A DNA stretch of 64,000 nt, from NCBI GenBank assembly GCA_013041925.1, contig JABDRB010000009.1, positions 62,001 through 126,000 of the forward strand, given 5' to 3'. The DNA is from Akkermansiaceae bacterium (GTDB lineage Bacteria > Verrucomicrobiota > Verrucomicrobiia > Verrucomicrobiales > Akkermansiaceae). Under the pieces are notes generated by a model. The model did not search any database. It was given only the letters and a program-made list of their open reading frames with translations, and was not told the origin of the DNA. Below are positions 25,934 to 34,691 of this stretch, one piece after another. Position 1 is the stretch's first letter; the number at the start of each line of letters is the position of its first letter. Made by a program: the position numbers and the translations under genes.

Positions 25934-27001
25934 CTAGAGCGTGACCATCTCGCCGGTGCGGAATGACTTGTCGGCGGCCTCAACGATTTTCATCGAGCTG
26001 ATGGCGTCCTGCATGTGATCGGAGAGATCGTGGTCATTCTGGATGGCATCGAGGAAAAAGGCTTGCTCGCGATGGCAGAGCTCATCGTGGTCGGGTTCGT
26101 CGCCCGTTTCGGTCCAGGTATCATTCTTGACAAACTGGTTATTTTCATCGAGTTCGGAGAAGTGGCGGCGTAGTGTGTTAGTTTTGGTGTGGGCATCGAC
26201 GTCGGCGGAGGCGCCTTCACTGGCGGCTTCTTTGGCTTCGATGGTGACGCAGCCATTGGGGCCGACGACATCTTTGACGAAGAAGGCGGACTCTGACATC
26301 ATGGGTCCCCAGCCCGCTTCATACCAGCCGACCGAGCCGTCCTCAAAGGTCACCTGAAGGTGGCCGTAGTTGATTTTCCCTTCGGGGAGGTCGTCGGATA
26401 GTCGGGCGCCGAGGCCTGCGACACGGACGGGCTTGGATCGGGTCATCTGGCACATGACATCGACGTAGTGGACACCGCAATCGACGATCGGCGAGATGGA
26501 GCTCATCAGTGCCTTGTGGGTTTCCCAGTTCCCGCCGGACGATTGTTGGTTGAGGTTCATGCGCATGACGAGTGGTTTGCCGAGGTCGTGGGACATCTCG
26601 ATAAATTTTTGCCAGCTCGGGTGGTGGCGCAGGATGTAGCCGATGACGAGTTTCCGGTCGTGTTTTTTGGCGGCGGCGACGATTTTTTCAGCCTCCTCGA
26701 CGGTTTCTGCGAGGGGTTTTTCGACAAAGACATCACAGCCGGCTTCGAGGGCGGCGATGGCGTAAGCGGCGTGTGTATCTGGGTAGGTCGAGATCGAAAC
26801 GGCGTCGGGTTTGGTTTCTTTGAGCGCTTGATGGTAGTCTTGAAACAACGGGTAATGGACGCCGAGTTCATTATTAAGTTTTTGACCTGATCCGTCGGAG
26901 CGTGTGCAGATGCCTACGATGTTGAATTCGGGGATGTTGTGGTATGCGAGCGCATGAGAGCGCCCCATATGGCCGGCGCCGGCACAAAGAATGTTGATCA
27001 T
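25934..27001 (-). CDS. Gfo/Idh/MocA-family oxidoreductase
   Basis: A 355-residue NAD(P)-dependent sugar dehydrogenase-like enzyme. The N-terminal Rossmann fold has the dinucleotide motif CAGAGHMGRSHA (residues 5-16), the conserved EKP in VFVEKPLAETV near 95, and a C-terminal alpha/beta domain with VDCGVHYVDVM, the family catalytic-region His. It is cytosolic (no signal). The start MINILCAGAG (27001) is chosen. The frame is open to 27106, overlapping the upstream gene's end, but that stretch is Pro-rich and runs through a C10 homopolymer. It is the last gene of an MFS-Gfo/Idh-Gfo/Idh operon, suggesting oxidation of an imported sugar or cyclitol. Confidence 0.88.
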   Translation of the reverse strand: MINILCAGAGHMGRSHALAYHNIPEFNIVGICTRSDGSGQKLNNELGVHYPLFQDYHQALKETKPDAVSISTYPDTHAAYAIAALEAGCDVFVEKPLAETVEEAEKIVAAAKKHDRKLVIGYILRHHPSWQKFIEMSHDLGKPLVMRMNLNQQSSGGNWETHKALMSSISPIVDCGVHYVDVMCQMTRSKPVRVAGLGARLSDDLPEGKINYGHLQVTFEDGSVGWYEAGWGPMMSESAFFVKDVVGPNGCVTIEAKEAASEGASADVDAHTKTNTLRRHFSELDENNQFVKNDTWTETGDEPDHDELCHREQAFFLDAIQNDHDLSDHMQDAISSMKIVEAADKSFRTGEMVTL

Positions 27002-27023
27002 GGATTTGTCTGTTGGGTTGGAT

Positions 27024-27033
27024 GGGGGGGGGG
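27024..27033. repeat. Homopolymer of ten G (C10 on the coding strand)
   Basis: A run of ten G lies 23 nt upstream of the preferred Gfo/Idh start, in the 89-nt gap between the two oxidoreductase genes. Tracts of this length are prone to slippage. Confidence 0.95.
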
Positions 27034-27090
27034 AATCGGGATGAGGATGCTGAATGCGGGGATGCTGAGGTGTCGGGGGGAGGTGATTTT

Positions 27091-28392
27091 TTATGACAGC
27101 TTCCATGGGCCGCGCATCGGCTGGTTGATCAGCTTGTTGGCTTCGGCATCATTGATGAACTCGAGCCTTTTTGAGTCGAAGTGAAGCGGTTTGCCGAGGC
27201 GGAGGGCGATTTTACCGAGGTTGATGAGGGTGCATGACCGAAACCCGTTGTGCTCGTTGAGGGCGAACGGTTTGCGCTCGCGCACGGCTTGGTGGAAGTC
27301 GGTCATCATCGGGGGAGGTCCAGGCAGCTCCTTGAGCTTTTGATCGAGCCCTGGGACGTCTGAGCGGAAGTGGCGGAAGATGTTGCCTTTGGGGCCGGAA
27401 ATGATCGGCTCCTTGGGTTTGTTTTCGGCGTCGAGGATGATCTTGGTGCCATCGGCGTAGGTCATTTCGATACGGCGCCATGGCAGCACGGCATCGTGGT
27501 GTTGTTTCTGGGTATCAACCTCGATGTGGATGGGGCTTTCGTTGTCCTTGCCGAGCACGAACTGGCAGGGGTCGAGGTAGTGTTGTCCCATGTCTCCGAG
27601 GCCGCCGCCATCGTAGTCCCAGTAGCCACGGAACGAGTTATGGACACGGTGTGGGTGGTAGGGTTTCAGGGGTGCGGGCCCGAGCCAGAAGTTGTAGTCG
27701 AGCTCCTTCGGGATGGGTTGCTCGGTGAGATCGGTGCGTCCCGACCACCCTTTGAGTTTCCAGTTGCCCACAAAGGCGGTGCCGAGGTTGAAGGTGTAGG
27801 GGCCGTCGCCGAGTAGTTGGTGGTGAACGACTTTCCATGCCTCGGATGCGGGTCGGCTCAGGCCGTAATACCTTGATTTGTATCGGAACCAGGTATTGAG
27901 CCGGAAGATGGCCTTTTGGTCTTCGACGGCTTTGACCATAGCGAGGCCTTCCCCGATCGTGCGTGACATGGGTTTCTCACACCAGATATCTTTTCCCGCC
28001 TTGGCGGCAGCGATGGCTTGCAATGCGTGCCAGTGAGGGGGGGTGGCGATGTGGACGATGTCGATGTCGTCACGGGCGATGAGATCACGGAAATCCGAAT
28101 ACCCCTGAACGTCTCCTGCACCCAGCTTGGCCGCCTCCGCGGTTCGCTTTTTGAGGTGGTTGCTGTCGACATCGCAGAGGGCGAGCAGCTTGCCAGGCAT
28201 CCTGATGTGGGTGCGTGAGATGTTGCCGCAGCCGATGACGCCTTTGGTGAGCTGGTTACTCGGTGCCTTAGGGCCGCCCAACGCGATGTGGCTGGGTAAA
28301 ATTTGGATCGTTGCCATGGCCGCGAGCCCTTTGAGGGCGGCTCGGCGGGTGTGGAGTGGCGGGTTGGAAGGATGAGGGCCAGGCTGGGTCAT
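27091..28392 (-). CDS. Tat-exported Gfo/Idh/MocA-family oxidoreductase
   Basis: A 433-residue oxidoreductase with a Tat signal (twin-Arg HTRRAALKGLAAM at residues 14-26), so it folds with its cofactor in the cytoplasm and is exported. The mature part begins with the dinucleotide motif GVIGCGNISRTHI, the family IWCEKPMSRTIGEG motif follows, and GGLGDMGQHYLDP supplies the catalytic-region His. Periplasmic glycoside oxidoreductases of this type convert sugars to 3-keto derivatives. Gene order (MFS, exported oxidoreductase, cytosolic oxidoreductase) suggests stepwise oxidation and uptake. It lies 20 nt downstream of the MFS gene. Confidence 0.9.
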   Translation of the reverse strand: MTQPGPHPSNPPLHTRRAALKGLAAMATIQILPSHIALGGPKAPSNQLTKGVIGCGNISRTHIRMPGKLLALCDVDSNHLKKRTAEAAKLGAGDVQGYSDFRDLIARDDIDIVHIATPPHWHALQAIAAAKAGKDIWCEKPMSRTIGEGLAMVKAVEDQKAIFRLNTWFRYKSRYYGLSRPASEAWKVVHHQLLGDGPYTFNLGTAFVGNWKLKGWSGRTDLTEQPIPKELDYNFWLGPAPLKPYHPHRVHNSFRGYWDYDGGGLGDMGQHYLDPCQFVLGKDNESPIHIEVDTQKQHHDAVLPWRRIEMTYADGTKIILDAENKPKEPIISGPKGNIFRHFRSDVPGLDQKLKELPGPPPMMTDFHQAVRERKPFALNEHNGFRSCTLINLGKIALRLGKPLHFDSKRLEFINDAEANKLINQPMRGPWKLS

Positions 28393-28412
28393 GACATTGG
28401 ATACGTAGCGGA

Positions 28413-29825
28413 TTAGTCGTTTGTTTCGTCCTTTTGATGGGAGGCGTCATCGGTTTCTACCTTATCCCAGAAAAAGAGGGCAAAAATGACAAAAATAACG
28501 GCGGCCATGCCTGCGGGAAACATCCAGTAGTTTTTCCAATCGGTCATGGCGGTGGTAACGAGTGAGCTATCGATGCCTTCTGGATACCCTTTGCCAAACA
28601 TGCCGAGCAGGCTATCGAGGAAGCTGGATGGGGCTTGTTCACCTGCTGCAGATTGGATGTTATCCATCAGGGGTTGATTGCCGGCGGGGGCGGCACCATA
28701 GTCACCGTAGGTGTTGGGGAGGGCGGTTGTGGTGAAGGGGATGTTTCCGCCAAACGCCATGCGGAAGCCAAAGAACATCCCGATACCTTGGGTGAGAAAG
28801 ACGAGCAGTGACTGGGCTTGCCCACGCACCTTGGCGGGGGCTTTTTTATCGGTGTAGATAAATCCGGTGACAAAAAAGAAATCGTAGCAGATGCCGTGTA
28901 GGGCAACTCCGATGAGGAGCATCCATGTGACCTGATCGGGCGCGCCGAAGGCGAACAGGGCGTAACGGGCGACCCAGCATCCCATGCCGATGAGAAGCAT
29001 CAGTTTAACGCCCAGTTTGCGGAAGAAAAAGGGAATCAAAATCATGAAAAAGATCTCGGACATTTGGCCGAGGGTCATGGTGGCGGCGGCTTGTTCGAAT
29101 CCAGCTGCGCCGAGATAGGCGGAGGTCTGGCCATAATAATAAGCAAGGGGAATGCAGATCAGGGACGAGCAAATCGCAAAGACGAGAAATGAGGGTTTTT
29201 TGAGGAGTTTGAGGGCATCCAGCATAAAGAGGGAGCCGAGGTCCAAGGGTTTATCTTTGGCTGGTGGCGGGGTGTTGGGAAGCGTGAAGCAGTAGATTCC
29301 AAGGGCGAGGCTGGAGATGGCTCCAAGCCAGAAAATATGCAACGATGCCGACCAGCCGAGGCCACCGAGGACGAGGCCGGCAACGATCCAGCCGATGGTT
29401 CCCCAGACGCGGGCTTTAGGGAATTCCTCCTGCTTGAGGTGGGTGAAGGTGATCGTGTTACCGAGTCCCAGAGTGGGCATGTAACAGAGCATGTAGGCGA
29501 TCATGAGTGAGACGATCAGCCCCCCCTTGTCCGCTCCAAGTGGGGCGATGGTCGCGATGACACACATGATGGCCCCGCCGAGCAGCATCAGGATCCCCAT
29601 CACTTTTTCGGAGGAAAAAAGGCGATCGGCAATCAGTCCGAGAAACAGGGGAGCGCAGATGGCGGCGATCGGGGCACTTTCGTAGGCCTTGCCAATGAAG
29701 TCGCCGAGGCCGTTACTTCCCATGGCGAGGGCGAGTGTGGCAAACCATGCTCCCCAAGCAAAAAACTGGAGGAACATCATGATCGAGAGGCGGGTGAGGT
29801 TGTTGTTGGAATTTTTAGGTGTCAT
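28413..29825 (-). CDS. MFS transporter of the nucleoside/sugar:H+ symporter type
   Basis: A 470-residue membrane protein with about 12 transmembrane helices. The N-terminal LSIMMFLQFFAWGAWFATL and ARVWGTIGWIVAGL are typical of the NupG/nucleoside:proton symporter branch that is common in sugar loci of this phylum. A soluble loop of about 60 residues before the last helix (from GGNIPFTTT to SSLVTTAMT) is long for this family. It is the first gene of the operon with the two Gfo/Idh enzymes, so an oxidised or parent sugar, rather than a nucleoside, is the likely substrate. Confidence 0.85.
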   Translation of the reverse strand: MTPKNSNNNLTRLSIMMFLQFFAWGAWFATLALAMGSNGLGDFIGKAYESAPIAAICAPLFLGLIADRLFSSEKVMGILMLLGGAIMCVIATIAPLGADKGGLIVSLMIAYMLCYMPTLGLGNTITFTHLKQEEFPKARVWGTIGWIVAGLVLGGLGWSASLHIFWLGAISSLALGIYCFTLPNTPPPAKDKPLDLGSLFMLDALKLLKKPSFLVFAICSSLICIPLAYYYGQTSAYLGAAGFEQAAATMTLGQMSEIFFMILIPFFFRKLGVKLMLLIGMGCWVARYALFAFGAPDQVTWMLLIGVALHGICYDFFFVTGFIYTDKKAPAKVRGQAQSLLVFLTQGIGMFFGFRMAFGGNIPFTTTALPNTYGDYGAAPAGNQPLMDNIQSAAGEQAPSSFLDSLLGMFGKGYPEGIDSSLVTTAMTDWKNYWMFPAGMAAVIFVIFALFFWDKVETDDASHQKDETND

Positions 29826-29928
29826 GATTGTGGTATGCGGGATACGTGGCGAGTGGCGGTGGTTATTTCAGCGTAATTCTCTGAGGAGGCAAGGATGCAA
29901 TAGGGGTAAATCCCAGAGTAGAGATTGT

Positions 29929-29965
29929 AAAAAACCCCAGCGGATGGTGTCCGGCTGGGGTTTTT
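29929..29965. terminator. Strong bidirectional terminator between gltA and the MFS gene
   Basis: A long hairpin with arms AAAAACCCCAG and CTGGGGTTTTT plus an inner CGGA/TCCG pairing and a 5-nt loop. It has T runs on both strands. On the minus strand it lies about 24 nt after the gltA stop. Confidence 0.9.
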
Positions 29966-29988
29966 GAGGGGTAAGGATGGAGTTCGCT

Positions 29989-31119
29989 TTAGCGCTCGTT
30001 CATCGGTGGCACAGGCATAGTTTCCTGAGGTCCGACATATTTGGTCAGCGGACGGTAGAGGCGGTTGTCCTGAAGCTGTTCAAGGATCTGAGCTGCCCAG
30101 CCTGCGGAGCGTGCGATGGCGAAGATCGGTGTAAACAGGTCGGTGGGGATGCCCAGCGAGTAGTAAACGGTAGCGGAGTAGAAGTCGACGTTCGCGTTGA
30201 GCCCCTTCCGCTCGAGCATGATCTCGGCGATGCGGTTCGACATATTGATCCACTTTGGCTCGCCGAGCTCCTCGGTGAGTTCCATGGCCATTTTCTTGAG
30301 ATGAGGAGCGCGTGGGTCGAGCACCTTGTAGACGCGGTGGCCGATCCCCATGATCTTTTTCTTCTTGGCCAAGCAGTCCTCGACGAAGGCATCGACTTTG
30401 TCTTCTTTGCCGATTTTTTCGAGCATGTGAATCACGCCTTCGTTGGCGCCGCCGTGCAGCGGGCCTTTGAGTGTGCCAACGGCTGAGGTCATGGCGGAGT
30501 AGATGTCACTGAGCGTTCCACAGGTGACACGTGCGGAGAACGTGGAGGCGTTCATGCCGTGGTCGGCGTGGATGATGTAGGCGATATCGAGTGTCTTGAC
30601 GGCGGCTTCTGTTGGCTCTTCTCCGTTAATCAGGTAGAGGAAGTGGGCGGCTCCACAGAGGTCGGTGCGGATAGGAGGCAGGCTGAGTCCCAAGCGAGCG
30701 CGGTGGAAGTAGGCAACGATGACGGGAATCCGAGCGGTGATGGACATCGCGGATTCGTAGAGGGCATCGTGGTCGGGCTCACCAATTTTTGAACGTTTAT
30801 CAAATAGTCCGAGCATGGAAACGCCAGTCCGGATAATGTCCATCGGGTTGGCGTCTTTGGGGGCGCTTTTGATGAAGTCGATCAGCTGTGGCGGAAGTTC
30901 GCGACCGTGGCGAAGTTTTTGCTGGAAGTTTTTCAACTCGCGGGCGTTGGGGAGTCGGCCGTTCAGCAGGAGGTAGTTAACCTCTCCGAAGCAGCAGTTT
31001 TCGACGAGATCGTCGATATCGTATCCGAGGTAGGATAGTTTTCCTTCAGCGCCCTGCACGCGGCTGAGGGCGGATTCGTTGGCGATGACTCCTTCGAGTC
31101 CTTTGGCGTAGTCACTCAT
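29989..31119 (-). CDS. gltA: Citrate synthase
   Basis: A 376-residue citrate synthase condensing acetyl-CoA and oxaloacetate. Active-site regions are present: IIHADHGMNAS, GPLHGGANE (His) and MGIGHRVYK (His), with an Asp region in GLNANVDFYSATVYY. Length fits the shorter type II-like / Gram-positive-type enzyme rather than the allosteric 430-residue form. It is a single gene with a strong terminator behind it. An 11-bp tandem repeat 74-95 nt upstream may be a regulator site. The -10-like TATCCT ends 6 nt before the ATG but no good -35 is seen. Confidence 0.96.
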   Translation of the reverse strand: MSDYAKGLEGVIANESALSRVQGAEGKLSYLGYDIDDLVENCCFGEVNYLLLNGRLPNARELKNFQQKLRHGRELPPQLIDFIKSAPKDANPMDIIRTGVSMLGLFDKRSKIGEPDHDALYESAMSITARIPVIVAYFHRARLGLSLPPIRTDLCGAAHFLYLINGEEPTEAAVKTLDIAYIIHADHGMNASTFSARVTCGTLSDIYSAMTSAVGTLKGPLHGGANEGVIHMLEKIGKEDKVDAFVEDCLAKKKKIMGIGHRVYKVLDPRAPHLKKMAMELTEELGEPKWINMSNRIAEIMLERKGLNANVDFYSATVYYSLGIPTDLFTPIFAIARSAGWAAQILEQLQDNRLYRPLTKYVGPQETMPVPPMNER

Positions 31120-31192
31120 AATCGTAGGATAATTGGTTGTTGTTATTGGAGGGGTATGGATGGTTTGTGAGGTGTTACTAGGCTTAGCTTAT

Positions 31193-31214
31193 GCGCTGTT
31201 TACGCGCTGTTTCC
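31193..31214. promoter_or_regulatory. Tandem 11-bp direct repeat upstream of gltA
   Basis: GCGCTGTTTAC (31193-31203) is followed immediately by GCGCTGTTTCC (31204-31214), ten of eleven bases identical. The repeat step is one helical turn, as in sites bound by a regulator dimer. It lies between the divergent gltA and tsaB genes. Confidence 0.45.
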
Positions 31215-31359
31215 TTTCGGAATCTGACTTAGTGCAGCTCACTGATTACCCTGTGAAAGGGTGTTGTTGAGGAAGAAAAGCCGCAAATCATCAGAGATGC
31301 AAGAATGAATCGCGAAAGCTGTTGGGATAATGTCTGATATATTTTCTCTGATTACGGCA

Positions 31360-31388
31360 TTGGTATTTGCCTGACGTCGATTCATAAT
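31360..31388 (+). promoter_or_regulatory. Candidate promoter for tsaB
   Basis: TTGGTA (31360-31365), a 17-nt spacer and CATAAT (31383-31388). The GTG start at 31395 follows after 6 nt. No Shine-Dalgarno sequence. Confidence 0.55.
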
Positions 31389-31394
31389 ACGCAT

Positions 31395-32078
31395 GTGGAG
31401 ACGATTCTTTCAATTGAGACCAGTGTGCCAGATGCCAGTGTGGCCATGTGGCGTGACGGGGAAAAGGTATTTTCTGAGCCCTTTAGTAGTGATCGGAATC
31501 ACAACTCGATGGTGTTCGACCCCTTGGAAAGGGCGCTGGAAAGACTCGACGGGGGACGATTGTCATCCATCCTCGTGGGGACTGGGCCTGGCAGCTACAG
31601 CGGGATACGTATCGGGATTGCCGTGGCTCAGGGGCTTGCCCTCGTGCACGGATGCCCGACCGTCGGGCTGGGTTCGCTGGCGGCTACACCCGCAGCACGG
31701 GAATCTCGTGGGTCGGCCTTGCCTTTGGCGGTGGGTGATGCACGCCGTGGCCTTTATTTTATTGCTGAAATAGCGGGCCATGGTGAGGCCATGGATGCTG
31801 AGTTGATGGATTCCGATGCGTTGACGGCCCGATTATTGGAAGCACCTGAGAGTGTGTTGTTTACCTTGGATGATCCGAGTCGACTCGGGTTAGCTCCGGA
31901 AATGGAGCGTCGGGTGGTGCGGACGAAGCCGGAAGCTGGGTTATTGATCGATGTCTGGCTCGGGCTCGATGAGGGAAGGCGATCGGAGTTGATGGCGCAG
32001 CCGCTGTCGCCATCATATCTCCGTGCTCCTTATACCTCGAAGGCGAAAGCGGGGCACCCCTTGCTGCGGAAAGGGTGA
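31395..32078 (+). CDS. tsaB: tRNA threonylcarbamoyladenosine biosynthesis protein TsaB
   Basis: A 227-residue actin-fold protein that dimerises with TsaD for t6A37 modification of ANN-decoding tRNAs. Family features are ILSIETSVPDASVAM at the N-terminus, HNSMVFDPLERAL, and the glycine motif VGTGPGSYSGIRIG with GIAVAQGLALV after it. Start is GTG 31395, which overlaps an out-of-frame ATG at 31393 that would give an unrelated sequence. tsaD, tsaC and tsaE are not adjacent. Only about 120 nt separate it from bamA, which has its own promoter. Confidence 0.93.
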   Translation: METILSIETSVPDASVAMWRDGEKVFSEPFSSDRNHNSMVFDPLERALERLDGGRLSSILVGTGPGSYSGIRIGIAVAQGLALVHGCPTVGLGSLAATPAARESRGSALPLAVGDARRGLYFIAEIAGHGEAMDAELMDSDALTARLLEAPESVLFTLDDPSRLGLAPEMERRVVRTKPEAGLLIDVWLGLDEGRRSELMAQPLSPSYLRAPYTSKAKAGHPLLRKG

Positions 32079-32141
32079 TGCCGATGCCATCGTTGATGGC
32101 TGGGGCTGTTTGTTTAGCCTGCTAATTGATAGGAATTCGCC

Positions 32142-32170
32142 TTGACTGGATGAATGTCAGGTTGTCTTAT
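32142..32170 (+). promoter_or_regulatory. Candidate promoter for bamA
   Basis: TTGACT (32142-32147), a 17-nt spacer and TCTTAT (32165-32170), giving a leader of about 25 nt before the ATG at 32201. Confidence 0.45.
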
Positions 32171-32200
32171 GAGCGCATCTCACCCACATAGATAATACCC

Positions 32201-34531
32201 ATGATACACAATATGATTCATCGCATCCCGCAGCAAATGCTTATGCTGGCGGGTTTTGTTCTTATGTTAGGTAGCGCAGCTACCAGCCATGCCCAAAATT
32301 TTGAAGGGAAAAAGATTTCCTCGGTAGGCGTTCGTTACAATGGTCCGCGCACCGTCGATGAGGCGAAGTTACGCGGCCATATGTCCGTGCGAGCTGGCCA
32401 GAATTACAGTGCTTCCCGTCTCGATGAAGATGTGCGCAGCCTGTATGAAAGTGGATTGGTCGACGACGTTCGCTTTTTTGCCGAGCCACGGGGTGCGGGA
32501 GTGAAGGTGACCGCAGAGGTGACGACGCGTGCGAAGATCATCGCCATTGGGTTTGTGGGAAATACTAGGTTCAGCGACAAGAAGCTGGCCGGTGTCACCC
32601 AGCTGAAGGCGGGTGGCGTGATGAGTGATCAGGCGATCCTATCGGCACGCCGCAATGTGCTCGATCACTACCGTGGATTTGGATACGCTGATGTGAATGT
32701 CGGTCACCGTATCCAGACGGCGGCTGCCGCCGGCACCGCTGAGCTGGTTCTGATTGTCGATGAGGGAGCCCGCGCCGAGGTGCGCAAGATTCGCTTCGAG
32801 GGGAACAGCTCGTATCCATCACACGTGCTGCGTAATGAGATGAAGACCAAGCAAAAAGGTTGGTTCTCATTTTTCACCAAGTCCGGTCGTATTGATAATA
32901 TCAAACTTGATGAAGACCTTGACCGTGTGCTTGATTACTACCGGAACCGTGGGTATCTCCGAGTTTCCGCAACGGTTGGAAAAGCACCCTTAGAAGATGG
33001 TCGTGTGGATCTGGTCATTACCGTCAATGAGGGAGACAAGTATGTTGTGGCAGGTGTTGGATTTGGAACCATGAAGGTATTCCAAGCTTCTGAGCTTGTC
33101 CCAGCCCTGACGCTGGTTGCGGGCGACGGCTACTCAGCGAAAAAGATGTATAACGACATCCGCACCATCCGGAGCTATTACGGGTCCCGTGGATACTCGG
33201 ATGCCGCCGTCAGCCCTGACATCCGTAATGTGAGCGCGACGAGTGTGAATATCATTTACCGTGTGGCTGAGGGACGCCGCTATCAAGTAGGCCGCGTCAC
33301 CATCGAAGGGAATGACAAGACACAGGATCGAGTGATCCGCCGTGAGCTTCCTATGAAGCCGGGTGATTTCCTGAACTCGATTGAAATGGACACGACGCGT
33401 CGCCGGCTTCAAAACATGAACTACTTCAATAACGTTCAGGTGAGTGCGGCTCCGAGTGTTCAGAGTGGCTACCGCGATATCAATATCACCGTGAATGAGA
33501 AGAAGACGGGGTCGATTAGCTTTGGTCTCGGGTTTAGCTCGGTGGACAGTATCGTGGGTTATGTCAACCTTGAGCAAACCAACTTCGATATTACAAATTG
33601 GGGAAGCTTTACGGGTGCCGGTCAGCGATTCAGCTCTAAGGTGCAGATGGGTAGCGAGCGTAAAGATTTCAGCATGTCCTGGGTTGAGCCATGGTTCCTT
33701 GGTCAGCGCTTAGCTCTGGGTGCGGAAATTTTCTACCGCGATGCCCTTTATTACAGCTCTGAGTATGAGCAGAGCCAGTATGGTATGGCTTGGTCATTAC
33801 GCAAACCAGTCAGCAAGCGTGCTTATGTGCGCGGAGAATATCGGATCGAGGATATCGGGATCGATGTCGATTCCAACACGCCGCCGGCATCCGCCTTCTG
33901 GGCCGAAGACGGTGACTTCATCCGTAGTGCCATCAGCGTGAACTATGTTTACGATAGTCGTGATAGCAACCAGTTGCCACGTAAGGGTCACAAACTCGAC
34001 TTCGGCCTCACCTACGCTGGTGGGATGATCGGTGGAGATGTGGATGTTTATATCGCCAGCGGAACCGGATCTAAATACTGGAACCTCTGGGGTGACAGTA
34101 TCCTCTCGGTCAAGGGCAACGTTACCGTGGCCGATACCCATGGAAGCAACAAGATGGTTCCTATTTTCGACCGTCAGATGTTGGGTGGACCGCATTCACT
34201 GCGTGGATTTGAAAACCGTGACGCAGGCCCCCGCGACCCACTTACAGGTGAGTCACTCGGTGGTAATAGCTCGGCCTTTGCTTCGGTGGAATACACTTTC
34301 CCGCTTATTGAGCGAGTGCGAGGTGCTGTTTTCTATGATGTAGGCACTGTGAACGCGAAGTCCTGGGACTTCGGTGGCGGTCTTTATCACGATGCTGGAT
34401 TCGGCCTCCGTCTCAATCTCCCCTTTGGCCCGCTGGCTATCGACTATGCGATCCCAATGGGCACACCATCCACGGACAAAGCCGCGGACCAAGGTGGTCA
34501 ATTTCAGTTCTACCTGGATTACAAGTTTTAA
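32201..34531 (+). CDS. bamA: Outer-membrane assembly factor BamA
   Basis: A 776-residue outer-membrane protein that inserts beta-barrels. The signal peptide (to about residue 31, SHAQ) is followed by five POTRA domains (about residues 35-405, with repeated GN.R / LRRxL segments such as VGRVTIEGNDKTQDRVIRRE). A 16-stranded barrel follows, containing the conserved DSRDSNQLPRKG strand and the loop-6 signature LRGFENRDAG. It ends in the aromatic C-terminal signal FQFYLDYKF. The common neighbours skp and lpxD are absent; lpxC-fabZ and lpxA are about 23 kb away. A terminator follows. Confidence 0.95.
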   Translation: MIHNMIHRIPQQMLMLAGFVLMLGSAATSHAQNFEGKKISSVGVRYNGPRTVDEAKLRGHMSVRAGQNYSASRLDEDVRSLYESGLVDDVRFFAEPRGAGVKVTAEVTTRAKIIAIGFVGNTRFSDKKLAGVTQLKAGGVMSDQAILSARRNVLDHYRGFGYADVNVGHRIQTAAAAGTAELVLIVDEGARAEVRKIRFEGNSSYPSHVLRNEMKTKQKGWFSFFTKSGRIDNIKLDEDLDRVLDYYRNRGYLRVSATVGKAPLEDGRVDLVITVNEGDKYVVAGVGFGTMKVFQASELVPALTLVAGDGYSAKKMYNDIRTIRSYYGSRGYSDAAVSPDIRNVSATSVNIIYRVAEGRRYQVGRVTIEGNDKTQDRVIRRELPMKPGDFLNSIEMDTTRRRLQNMNYFNNVQVSAAPSVQSGYRDINITVNEKKTGSISFGLGFSSVDSIVGYVNLEQTNFDITNWGSFTGAGQRFSSKVQMGSERKDFSMSWVEPWFLGQRLALGAEIFYRDALYYSSEYEQSQYGMAWSLRKPVSKRAYVRGEYRIEDIGIDVDSNTPPASAFWAEDGDFIRSAISVNYVYDSRDSNQLPRKGHKLDFGLTYAGGMIGGDVDVYIASGTGSKYWNLWGDSILSVKGNVTVADTHGSNKMVPIFDRQMLGGPHSLRGFENRDAGPRDPLTGESLGGNSSAFASVEYTFPLIERVRGAVFYDVGTVNAKSWDFGGGLYHDAGFGLRLNLPFGPLAIDYAIPMGTPSTDKAADQGGQFQFYLDYKF

Positions 34532-34554
34532 TCCTAACGAAAACGAATCATTTC

Positions 34555-34586
34555 AAAACCCTCAAGCGATGGCTTGGGGGTTTTTT
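34555..34586 (+). terminator. Terminator after bamA
   Basis: Stem AAAACCCTCAAGC / GCTTGGGGGTTTT with one G-T pair, a 4-nt loop and a T run, about 25 nt after the bamA stop. Confidence 0.85.
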
Positions 34587-34691
34587 GTTGGGTGGGTTCA
34601 TGGGGGTGCTAGTGTCCGATGAGATTTGCTGGCTCGGGTGTCCCGTTCTTGCTTGCTAATCAGGGTGTTGGGACAGAGGATGATTGGGCGC

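Noticed and set aside
31393-31773. ATG frame overlapping the tsaB start
   Set aside because: The GTG frame two bases later matches TsaB throughout; the ATG frame gives unrelated Trp/Arg-rich sequence.
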